A stretch of 27,175 bases of DNA. Origin: Caryophanales bacterium (GTDB lineage: Bacteria; Bacillota_I; Bacilli_A; RFN20; CAG-826). Below, piece by piece: positions 1 to 6,283 of the stretch. The stretch spans positions 1-27,175 of the forward strand of contig JAQYPI010000055.1 in NCBI GenBank assembly GCA_028726925.1, in the 5' to 3' direction. The first letter of the stretch is position 1, and each line of letters opens with the position of its first letter. A program made the translations under genes and the position numbers. The notes under the pieces were generated by a model. It was not told the origin of the DNA. It worked only from the letters and a program-made list of their open reading frames with translations, and made no database searches.

Positions 1-80
1 AACCCCTTTGGGATCGGGACGAATTCCCCAGCTAGATACGCCTTGACCCACGCTAGCTTCTGCTCAAACGTCCACTTCAT
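1..80 (-). CDS. IS3-type transposase OrfA, N-terminal fragment
   Basis: An ATG at 80 (minus strand) preceded by GGAGGG opens a frame of 26 codons to the window edge. The peptide starts MKWTFEQKLAWVKAYLAGEF and goes on to a VPIPKG segment. This lysine/tryptophan-rich opening with a following Gly/Pro turn is typical of the helix-turn-helix OrfA of IS3-family transposases in Bacillota, which binds the terminal repeats. Only the start of the HTH is visible, so the family rests on this opening plus the element terminus; the catalytic OrfB is outside the window. Confidence 0.6.
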   Translation of the reverse strand, partial: MKWTFEQKLAWVKAYLAGEFVPIPKG

Positions 81-136
81 GAAAAATACCCTCCAGCCTC
101 AGACTGATATCAGTCCAGACTTTTGGGTACATTTCA
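1..136 (-). mobile_element. 5' end of an IS3-type insertion sequence (left copy, cut by window edge)
   Basis: Bases 1-141 are the exact reverse complement of 27035-27175. Read on the minus strand the element begins TGAAATGTACCCAAAAGTC, a terminus starting with TG and carrying the GTACCCAAAAGT core seen in many IS3/IS150-group elements. An inverted-repeat patch (ACTGATATCAGT), a GGAGGG ribosome binding site and a transposase start codon follow. The exact terminus is not certain, because the identity between copies runs five bases further out (to 141). The element continues beyond the window. Confidence 0.75.
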
Positions 137-151
137 AAGCGGGTGCCCCTT

Positions 152-330
152 TCATCTTCTCGCGTTCCACCTCATGAGCAGAAACCGCTTCCTGAACCTC
201 TCGAAATTTCGATACCCGTACGCGGCGTCTATCATGGTTTGGGCGACGTCGTTCCCGGCTTCGATCTTCGCGTTGCTCAGCACGACCCCGAATTCGTTCT
301 TCGCGAGCCCCCTGGCTTTTTTCTGGTCTC
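152..330 (-). pseudogene. C-terminal remnant of an ISL3-type transposase
   Basis: The minus strand carries a peptide containing LSNAKIEAGNDVAQ, then AAYGYRNFERFRKRFLLMRW, ending at a stop at 152. The pattern SNxxIEAxN, then YGYRNFxxFRxRxLL, is the characteristic tail of ISL3-family (DDE_Tnp_ISL3) transposases, including the conserved catalytic Glu of the IEA motif. Upstream (above about 330) the frame degrades into Arg-rich sequence with no recognisable transposase, so about 60 codons survive. The remnant ends about 15 bases from the IS3-type terminus, which suggests nested insertion. The upper boundary is approximate. Confidence 0.6.
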
Positions 331-516
331 CCATGCCCCTTGGACGGGCCCATCGTCTGATCCGATGGGTCCTTCGCCGCGATCGAAAGACTCGGGTCTC
401 ATCCCAAAGGAAGGCAAAACGCGTTGGAATCCATATGGTCTCCTTTCGCGGTGGTTCTTCAGCAAACCAAGCGTGGCAAAGGAGGCCTTTTCCTTTAACG
501 GAAACCGCCAAAAGCT

Positions 517-565
517 ATAACAATCGAGGTGGTTGGGGAAAATCTTCAACCACCATAGAAGTTAT
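517..565. repeat. Imperfect inverted repeat, function unknown
   Basis: GGTGGTTG (528-535) pairs perfectly with CAACCACC (547-554), and an outer pair ATAAC (517-521)/GTTAT (561-565) can extend it. No T-tract follows on either strand. It lies between the ISL3 remnant and the terminator at 578-620. It could be a leftover IS end or a structured leader. Apart from this hairpin, I see no supported gene between 330 and 578. Confidence 0.4.
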
Positions 566-577
566 TGAGCCACAAAA

Positions 578-620
578 CCTCCCGTTCATTGGGAGGTGGG
601 GTTACGCCCCTTTTTGTTTT
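578..620 (+). terminator. Double hairpin with T-tract, plus-strand terminator
   Basis: A first stem CCTCCC (578-583)/GGGAGG (591-596) is followed at once by GGGG (598-601)/CCCC (607-610) and the tract TTTTTGTTTT (611-620). The second stem plus T-run has the form of an intrinsic terminator on the plus strand. No plus-strand gene is visible upstream, so it either belonged to a lost gene or insulates the fic gene that starts about 50 bases downstream. Confidence 0.6.
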
Positions 621-626
621 CGCTTT

Positions 627-653
627 CAGTTGTATACAGTTTGTAGACAACTG
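627..653. promoter_or_regulatory. 27-bp dyad just upstream of the BRO-N/Fic gene (putative operator)
   Basis: CAGTTGTATACA (627-638) and TGTAGACAACTG (642-653) are reverse complements at 11 of 12 positions around a 3-base centre. A possible -10, TAGAAT (657-662), abuts the right arm, and TATACA (633-638, spacing 18) would be a weak -35. A dyad of this length across a promoter suggests binding of a dimeric repressor, possibly the N-terminal domain of the product itself. No binding partner can be shown from sequence alone. Confidence 0.5.
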
Positions 654-671
654 AAGTAGAATGTGTCCGAG

Positions 672-1541
672 ATGATTGTGAAGAAGCATTCCGTTCGCGA
701 TTTCCATGGCAAACCTGTACGGGCTGTCTGGGATGACACTTTATCGAAATGGTGGTATTCCGCCACGGACGTCGTTTTCGCGTTGATGGATTCCAAGAAC
801 CCGAGAATCTATTGGAACGCCATCAAGAGAAGGAACCCGGAACTCCGGGCATTTTCTAGTAGCCAAAAGCTTTTCGCCGAGGATGGAAAAAAATACGAAA
901 GCGATGTCTTGGATGAAAAGGGAATCCAAAGGCTAGGCATGCTTCTTCATAGCAAACACAACCTCGAATTCCAAAGATGGGTCGAAGGATCTTTGGATTC
1001 GGTGGACGAGCAGAGCAAACGGAAAGCACATGCCCTTTGGGAATCCGATGTCCTAGATTCATCGAACGCCGGGAAAACGGTTCTCCTTCAGCAAATTCAC
1101 GCCTTTCTTTTCGAGGGCTTGTACGATTTCGCGGGAAAGATCCGAACCAAGACGATCTCAAAAGGCGGCTTTGTTTTCGCAAATGGCGATTTCTTGCCCC
1201 AAACCTTGAGTAGAATCGACGCGATGCCGGACTCCTCCTTCGATGAAATCGTGGATAAATATGTCGAAATGAACGTTGCGCATCCCTTTCTTGAGGGGAA
1301 TGGAAGAGCCACTCGAATTTGGCTCGATTTCCTCTTGAAGGAAAGGCTTGGAAGATGCGTGGATTGGTCGAAAATCGAGAAGAAGAATTATCTGGACGCG
1401 ATGGTTCGAAGCCCCATCGACGCCAGGCCGATCCATCGATTGTTACAGAATGCCTTGACGGATGAGGTCAACAATCGGGAATTGTTCCTCAAAGGCATTG
1501 ACCATTCCTATTATTACGAAGAAGAGGATGATGCCCATTAA
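672..1541 (+). CDS. BRO-N/Fic-domain protein (predicted AMPylase-type toxin)
   Basis: The C-terminal part is a Fic domain. It has QIHAFLFEGLYDFAGKIRT, the usual lead-in, and then HPFLEGNGRATR with the catalytic His at about residue 204 and the GNGR phosphate-binding loop. Fic enzymes transfer AMP or other nucleotide moieties to hydroxyl side chains of target proteins. The first 100 residues (KPVRAVWDD...WWYSATDVVFALM) resemble BRO-N/antirepressor DNA-binding domains found in phage and in cellular Fic fusions. I chose the ATG at 672; a GTG at 663 in the same frame is possible, and neither has a clear ribosome site. I see no (S/T)xxxE(G/N) inhibitory motif and no separate small antitoxin gene, so how activity is restrained is open. 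Confidence 0.85.
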   Translation: MIVKKHSVRDFHGKPVRAVWDDTLSKWWYSATDVVFALMDSKNPRIYWNAIKRRNPELRAFSSSQKLFAEDGKKYESDVLDEKGIQRLGMLLHSKHNLEFQRWVEGSLDSVDEQSKRKAHALWESDVLDSSNAGKTVLLQQIHAFLFEGLYDFAGKIRTKTISKGGFVFANGDFLPQTLSRIDAMPDSSFDEIVDKYVEMNVAHPFLEGNGRATRIWLDFLLKERLGRCVDWSKIEKKNYLDAMVRSPIDARPIHRLLQNALTDEVNNRELFLKGIDHSYYYEEEDDAH

Positions 1542-1618
1542 GGGGTGTTAAACAAGCCGGAATCCGGGTGGTCGGAAGGGTTTTCTGACGGCCGGTTGCC
1601 CGTCCCTTGAAATCTAAC

Positions 1619-1681
1619 TGCATATTTTAGGTCGAAAAATATGCAATTAAAATGTACAGAGCAGGCAAAGACGGATAGAAT
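1619..1681 (+). promoter_or_regulatory. Putative promoter and dyad operator for the class II fic gene
   Basis: A dyad TGCATATTTT (1619-1628)/AAAATATGCA (1636-1645) with 10-base perfect arms lies just upstream of a promoter-like pair TGTACA (1653-1658), 17 bases, TAGAAT (1676-1681). The -10 ends six bases before the ATG at 1688 and no Shine-Dalgarno is present, so transcription would begin at or next to the start codon (leaderless mRNA). Promoter match: 5/6 at -10, weaker at -35. Confidence 0.45.
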
Positions 1682-1687
1682 AGGGCC

Positions 1688-2731
1688 ATGAAGATCCTTT
1701 GCCTCAAAGAACAAGTTCTCGCTCTCAAGGACCCCCTCATCATCGCGATGCTGCAAGGCGTCGAGGTGAATCGGGGCAAAACCTTTCGCTTGCCTCCGAA
1801 AGTCAAGCTGAATCGCCTGCACGACCTGATGAAGCGGCAAAGCGTCACCTCGAGCAACGAGATCGAGGGCATCAAGGTCAATAGAGCCCGGGAAGAAGAA
1901 GTCCTCGTCCGCCATATGGATCCCGAGACGAAGGAAGAATACTTGCTCCACGGGTATAACGAAGCCTTGCAAAACGTGTTCGTCGTATATCCCTATCAAG
2001 AACTCTCGGAATCCTATATCAAAGACCTTCATTATTTCCTTTACGCTTCCTTTGCCCCGGAATTTGGAGGGAAGTACAAAAGCGAGCCGAACGCCATTCG
2101 CGAATACGATAAGAAAGGCGGCTTCGCCCGTACCGTATTCGTCCCCCCGGGACCCGAGGAGACAAGTGGCCTCATGGGAAATCTCGTTTATCAATTCAAC
2201 GAGTGCATGAAAGACTCGGAATGCAACCGGTTGCTGGCCATCTTCGTGTTTGTGCTCGATTTTTTGTGCATCCATCCCTTTTCCGACGGAAACGGTCGCG
2301 TCTCGAGGCTTTTAACGACGTTCTTGCTTTTGAAGTACGGCTACGGCCTAGACCAGTATTATTCTTTGTCTTACGTTATCCTCCGCCATCTCGACCGTTA
2401 TTACCAAGCGCTGGAGAAGTCTTCTATTGGCTGGAACCAAAACGAGAACGACCCATCCTTCTTTGTCCATTTCATGCTGGAGTGCCTCCAAGAAGGATAC
2501 GAGAGACTTGCCTATCTTTTGGAAATCAATTCCCTTCCGGGCCTAGCCTCGGAAAAGGTCTTGAAAGTCATCCAAGATGCCAAAACGCCGATCGCGAAAG
2601 GAGACATCGAGGAGATCTTGATCAACCTCAATCGGACGACGATTGAAAAAGCTCTTGGCGAGCTCAAAAAGGCGGGCCGAATCTTGATGGTTCAAAGCGG
2701 CAAATACGCGAAATATTACAAGGTCGATTGA
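1688..2731 (+). CDS. Class II Fic protein with C-terminal winged helix
   Basis: This 347-residue protein has the layout of the common single-chain Fic regulators. The N-terminal inhibitory-helix motif SNEIEG (residues 56-61, fitting (S/T)xxxE(G/N)) normally points a Glu into the active site and holds the enzyme off. The Fic core follows, with HPFSDGNGRVSRLL (catalytic His196, GNGR loop). A winged-helix-like tail (about 285-347, EKVLKVIQDAK...LGELKKAGRIL) suggests DNA binding or autoregulation. Family members AMPylate themselves or other proteins. It differs in subclass and accessory domains from the preceding Fic protein, so the two are not a simple duplication. Transcribed alone from the dyad-bearing promoter upstream. 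Confidence 0.9.
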   Translation: MKILCLKEQVLALKDPLIIAMLQGVEVNRGKTFRLPPKVKLNRLHDLMKRQSVTSSNEIEGIKVNRAREEEVLVRHMDPETKEEYLLHGYNEALQNVFVVYPYQELSESYIKDLHYFLYASFAPEFGGKYKSEPNAIREYDKKGGFARTVFVPPGPEETSGLMGNLVYQFNECMKDSECNRLLAIFVFVLDFLCIHPFSDGNGRVSRLLTTFLLLKYGYGLDQYYSLSYVILRHLDRYYQALEKSSIGWNQNENDPSFFVHFMLECLQEGYERLAYLLEINSLPGLASEKVLKVIQDAKTPIAKGDIEEILINLNRTTIEKALGELKKAGRILMVQSGKYAKYYKVD

Positions 2732-2732
2732 A

Positions 2733-2781
2733 GGGGGCGGGAAAACCAAGGATAAAGGTTTCTTGCTTTCGCGACCCCCCC
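2733..2781 (+). other. Weak GC-rich hairpin after the fic gene
   Basis: The fic stop codon is followed by a G-rich arm (GGGGGCGGG) that can pair with CGCGACCCCCC near 2773-2783 across a loop of about 30 bases, with a small internal AACC/GGTT stem. No T-tract follows, so it is at best a weak terminator. From here to the repeats at 2891 I see no gene. Confidence 0.25.
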
Positions 2782-2890
2782 TTATCGCACCGCCTCCTTT
2801 AACGCGGAAACGATGCCTTTAAGGATGGGACAGGCATGCTGCTTCCTCGTCGTTTTCACGACTCTCATCAAGATCTCGCGCACGAAACTT

Positions 2891-2957
2891 TTAAAAATGT
2901 GCAATAGATGCACATAATCAAACTTAAAAATGTGCAACGGTTACACATAATTCAAAG
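2891..2957. promoter_or_regulatory. Tandem 33-bp operator repeats before the first DUF4143 ATPase gene
   Basis: Two direct copies begin TTAAAAATGTGCAA at 2891 and 2924. Each contains an internal dyad: ATGTGCA (2897-2903)/TGCACAT (2909-2915) in copy 1 and ATGTGCA (2930-2936)/TACACAT (2942-2948) in copy 2, both with a 5-base centre. The 33-base period is three helical turns, so bound proteins would sit on one face of the DNA. A -10-like TAAAAT (2988-2993) and the ribosome site GGAGG (3000-3004) follow. This arrangement suggests cooperative repression of the downstream gene. Confidence 0.6.
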
Positions 2958-3010
2958 TTAAGGAGTGGATTTCCTGGTGCTTTCTTGTAAAATAAACGTG
3001 GAGGAAACCC

Positions 3011-4420
3011 ATGGAACGAACCATCCTCAGAGAATTGATCGAATGGAAGAACGACCCTCGCCGAAAGCCGCTTCTCATCACGGGAGCAAGACAAGTTGGA
3101 AAAACCTATGCGGTTCAGGAACTTTTCGCCAAGACTCAGTTCAAGAAGTGGGTCTTCGTCGATTTTCGCCGGGATGCCGCATCTCGCCGTTACGTTAAGA
3201 ATCACCCAGACCCCAAAGCAATCCTCGCTTATCTTGAAGTCGCTTATAACACCGAGATCGACAAGGATACCCTCCTTTTCTTTGACGAGGCCCAAGAGGC
3301 GGTCCAAATCCTGACTGCGGCTAAGTATTTCTGCCAGGATTACCCTGAACTTCCGGTCATCATCACGGGCTCCTTGGTCCGCGTTCGCCTCAAGCAACTG
3401 GAGAGGGATGAACGGGATGGCAAAATCCGCCTAGATCCCGAAATCGAACCCGAAAACCAGGATGGGCACAACAATTTCCTCTATCCGGTTGGGAAGCTCG
3501 ACACGCTCGATATGCGGGGCATGACCTTCGATGAATTCTTGCTGGCGAGGAACAAAAAACTCCATTCTCTCGTTCAGAAAAGTGTTCTCGAACGAAAGCC
3601 CCTCGATTCGGGACTGCACGAAATGGCACTTGACGCTTTCTTCGCCTATCTTCAGGTCGGAGGCATGCCGGAAGCGGTTGCGGTCTATCTAGAAACGCAA
3701 TCGACGCTAAGGGCCCAAAGGGTATTGCAGGGAATCTTCGATGGCTATTTGTCTGACATGGCGCTTTATCAGATCTCATCCGCGACGATTTCCAGGACTC
3801 GCATGGTGTTTCAGAACATCTATCAGCAACTGAACAAAGAGAACAAGAATTTCAAGATTTCCTTTCTAGAGAAAGGGAAGCGATACCGCGATTATCTCTC
3901 TCCCTTTGACTGGCTTGAGCTTGCAAGGCTCGTGAACAAAAGCCACCTCGTGAAGGAACGGGTCACCTATCCTTTGCAAGAAAACGAAGAATCCCTCTTC
4001 CGCGTCTATCTCCCCGACTGTGGCCTATTCGCTTTCGAATCGGGCGCGGACTTCGCCTCGTTCAAAGACTCGCTGTCTTCCAACACCCCTTCGGGTATTG
4101 TGTTTGAGAATTATGTCGCGGAAGAACTCGTTGCTCGAGGTTACCCTCTTTTCTATTGGAAGGGAAAGACGACCTCGGAGATGGAATTCCTCCTCGGCTT
4201 GCCTTCTGGATTCATCCCCATCGATTGCAAGAAAAACAAAGGGAGGCTCGATTCCTTAGACGCCTTCCGTTTCCATAATTCGGACTTGTTCGCGCTGAAG
4301 GTCAGTCAGAATCCATTTGGCTATTCCAAGGAGAAGAACCTCCTTAGCATTCCTTTCTATGACCTGCCTTTCTTCCTTGACGACCTTCCCCGGTTCATCA
4401 AGGATTTCAGCAGAAAATAA
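3011..4420 (+). CDS. AAA+ ATPase with DUF4143 domain (first copy)
   Basis: The protein (469 residues) has a P-loop GARQVGKT (25-32) near the N-terminus, a Walker B FFDEAQE (about 90-96) and the sensor-like ITGS segment. The C-terminal DUF4143 region ends with a restriction-endonuclease-like core (FENYVAEEL...TSEMEFLL...FIPIDCKKN), where the E-x-E...D-x-K spacing fits the PD-(D/E)xK fold. DUF4143 ATPases are common, highly variable accessory genes whose biochemical job is not established; links to mobile elements and conflict systems are inferred. Start ATG with GGAGG six bases upstream. It is monocistronic: flanked by its own operator repeats and by the next gene's promoter. Confidence 0.85.
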   Translation: MERTILRELIEWKNDPRRKPLLITGARQVGKTYAVQELFAKTQFKKWVFVDFRRDAASRRYVKNHPDPKAILAYLEVAYNTEIDKDTLLFFDEAQEAVQILTAAKYFCQDYPELPVIITGSLVRVRLKQLERDERDGKIRLDPEIEPENQDGHNNFLYPVGKLDTLDMRGMTFDEFLLARNKKLHSLVQKSVLERKPLDSGLHEMALDAFFAYLQVGGMPEAVAVYLETQSTLRAQRVLQGIFDGYLSDMALYQISSATISRTRMVFQNIYQQLNKENKNFKISFLEKGKRYRDYLSPFDWLELARLVNKSHLVKERVTYPLQENEESLFRVYLPDCGLFAFESGADFASFKDSLSSNTPSGIVFENYVAEELVARGYPLFYWKGKTTSEMEFLLGLPSGFIPIDCKKNKGRLDSLDAFRFHNSDLFALKVSQNPFGYSKEKNLLSIPFYDLPFFLDDLPRFIKDFSRK

Positions 4421-4489
4421 TGAGCGGAATCGCCGCATCCATGAGATAAGCTTCCGGTCGCTCTCAATTTGGAGAGATCATCAAGGGGG

Positions 4490-4526
4490 AAGCGGCGACA
4501 AACCGCTTTGCATTTTGGCTTTTCTC
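4490..4526 (+). terminator. Possible weak terminator after first ATPase gene
   Basis: AAGCGG (4490-4495) pairs with CCGCTT (4503-4508). It is followed by a broken T-rich stretch (ATTTTGGCTTTTC) ending in CCCC, which can pair with the GGGG before the stem. It lies 70 bases after the stop codon. The T-tract is poor, so the call is weak. Confidence 0.35.
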
Positions 4527-4541
4527 CCCGGCTAAAGCTGT

Positions 4542-4606
4542 ATTCTAATCAATTATCTTGACAATGATGATTAGAATGATTAGAAAAATGATTAGAATAG
4601 GAGGTG
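4542..4606 (+). promoter_or_regulatory. Promoter with four copies of TGATTAGAAT (operator iterons)
   Basis: A near-ideal promoter TTGACA (4558-4563), 17 bases, TAGAAA (4581-4586) drives the AlbA_2 gene. The ten-base word TGATTAGAAT occurs at 4568-4577, 4577-4586 (last base changed to A) and 4589-4598, and in inverted form ATTCTAATCA at 4542-4551. The copies bracket the -35 and overlap the -10 and start region, which is the expected layout for a repressor blocking RNA polymerase. AGGAGGTG (4599-4606) is the ribosome binding site and fixes the start at 4613. Confidence 0.7.
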
Positions 4607-4612
4607 AACTCC

Positions 4613-5956
4613 ATGGAATTTCGAGAAACGGAAACGGTTGAATTGAAGTCGGTGGCTCAAGAAGGAGTCGTGAAAGAATTGGTTGCCTTTGTTAATTGCA
4701 ACGGAGGGACGGTCTATATCGGCGTCGCGGATGACGGAACCGTTCTTGGCGTTGAGGATCCCGATGCTTGCGCCTTGCAAATCTCCAACGCGGCAAGGGA
4801 TTCTGTGAAACCCGATATCACGATGTTCCTTCATTATGAAACCCTTAAATGCGATGGGAAATTCGTTGTTGCCGTCATGGCGCAACGCGGCACGAACCGG
4901 CCCTATTATCTTGCGAAGAAAGGGCTTCGTCCCGAAGGCGTGTTCGTCCGTCAAGGATATTCTTCCGTTCCCGCGACCGATGCCGCAATCCGAAAGATGA
5001 TTAAGGAAACGGATGGCGATCGCTTTGAAGACATGCGTTCCGTTGATCAAGTGCTATCCTTTCGGGCGGCCGAAAAAGAATTCGAGCTTCGAAAGATTGC
5101 CTTTGGCCAGCCCCAGATGTTGACCTTGCGGCTCATGTCGCGCGATGGTTTGTTCACGAATCTTGGGCTTCTTTTGTCCGATCAGTGCCCCTTTTCCTTG
5201 AAGGTCGCGGTGTTCGAGGGCAAGGACCAAAGTGTCTTCAAGGATCGCCGGGAATTTACCGGCTCTCTTCTTGAGCAACTTAACGATGCCTATGATTACA
5301 TCGATTTGCAGAATCGAACCCGCGCAACGTTTGAAAAACTTTTGAGGATCGATACGCGAGATTATCCAGAGGTCGCGGTACGTGAGGCGTTGCTCAACTC
5401 CCTCGTCCATCGCGATTATGGCTATAGCGCGAGCACCTTGATTGGCATTTACGATGATCGGATCGAATTCGTCTCACTCGGCGGACTCTTGCCTGGCCTC
5501 GAGCTCGAGGATTTGATGATGGGGGTATCCGTATGCCGAAACCCAAATCTCGCGAACGTGTTCTATCGCCTGCAACTCATCGAGGCTTACGGAACGGGGA
5601 TGAAGAAGATCATGGGGGCCTACGCGGACGCGCTTAGGAAACCGACGATCGAGGCGACGAGCAACGCCTTCAAGATCGTGTTGCCAAACCGCAATTGCGT
5701 TCCCCAATCCGGAGAGAAGGCAAAAGAGGGAGAAGGGCCCGACGCATTATCGCAAAATGAAAAGGCGATTCTAAAGCGCCTCGAAGAAACCAAGGCCATC
5801 ACTCGGAAAGAGGTTCAGGAAATCTCCGGTTTTAGCCAAGCTCAAGCGGGGAGGCTTTTGCGGGCCATGGCAGAGAAAGGCCTGGTCGTTTCTTGCGGCG
5901 GGGGCCGTTCCACCCGTTACGAAATGCCAAACCGATCAGGGCGCAACCCCTCATAA
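4613..5956 (+). CDS. AlbA_2 / HATPase_c_4 ATP-binding putative regulator (Schlafen-like, RecG-related COG2865)
   Basis: Residues about 1-130 form an AlbA_2 (Schlafen-type) domain: ETETVELKSV, then LVAFVNCNGGTVYIGVADDG. The GHKL-type ATP-binding region follows with REALLNSLVHRDYG (N-box, about 257-270) and EAYGTGMKKI (G-box, about 324-333). Residues about 370-447 are a winged helix (NEKAILKRLEETKAITRKEVQEISGFS). Family members are nucleic-acid-binding ATPases often annotated as transcriptional regulators; some relatives act in phage defence. The strong AGGAGGTG site supports ATG 4613 rather than the GTG at 4604 inside that site. Its winged helix makes autoregulation through the upstream iterons plausible. 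Confidence 0.85.
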   Translation: MEFRETETVELKSVAQEGVVKELVAFVNCNGGTVYIGVADDGTVLGVEDPDACALQISNAARDSVKPDITMFLHYETLKCDGKFVVAVMAQRGTNRPYYLAKKGLRPEGVFVRQGYSSVPATDAAIRKMIKETDGDRFEDMRSVDQVLSFRAAEKEFELRKIAFGQPQMLTLRLMSRDGLFTNLGLLLSDQCPFSLKVAVFEGKDQSVFKDRREFTGSLLEQLNDAYDYIDLQNRTRATFEKLLRIDTRDYPEVAVREALLNSLVHRDYGYSASTLIGIYDDRIEFVSLGGLLPGLELEDLMMGVSVCRNPNLANVFYRLQLIEAYGTGMKKIMGAYADALRKPTIEATSNAFKIVLPNRNCVPQSGEKAKEGEGPDALSQNEKAILKRLEETKAITRKEVQEISGFSQAQAGRLLRAMAEKGLVVSCGGGRSTRYEMPNRSGRNPS

Positions 5957-6079
5957 AGAGGATGCATCGTTGGCCCACGCGAGTGGGAAATGCTACGGGA
6001 TGGGCTGCATCTTGTCCGCCCCGAACTCCAGGGCTTGGTGGTTTGAAGAGGCGCTGAGATTCCGATTGCGTAAAAAGAC

Positions 6080-6274
6080 GAATCCTTGGTAGAAGAAAGC
6101 AACGCGGAAGGCCGTTATTCCTGGCTTTATCCTTCCGTCAAAGAAGCCTGCGAAGCTTTGCTTCAAGCGGGAAACCGCATTGAACCGACGAAAGAATCTG
6201 CGAAGCGTTACAACAGGAAACACGCGACGTTCACGCATCTATATGCCGCAATAAAGGAGACGTTTTCAGACTAG
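6080..6274 (+). pseudogene. 3' remnant of a xylulokinase-like FGGY sugar kinase
   Basis: About 60 codons ending at 6274 encode YPSVKEACEALLQAG, then IEPTKESAKRYNRKHATF and LYAAIKETF. This follows the C-terminal tail of bacterial xylulokinases (SVKEAC...P...A..Y...Y..Y..LYPALK..F) almost position by position. Nothing of the catalytic FGGY domains is found upstream: the sequence from 5957 to 6080 has stops in all plus frames and only a doubtful echo of the family. The piece has no start or ribosome site of its own, so it is a decayed fragment marking a former sugar-utilisation locus. Confidence 0.6.
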
Positions 6275-6283
6275 CCAAGAGAA

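Noticed and set aside
672..1541. Classical two-gene Fic toxin-antitoxin module (VbhA-type antitoxin)
   Set aside because: No small antitoxin gene precedes or overlaps the Fic gene; the upstream 130 bases hold only the terminator and dyad.
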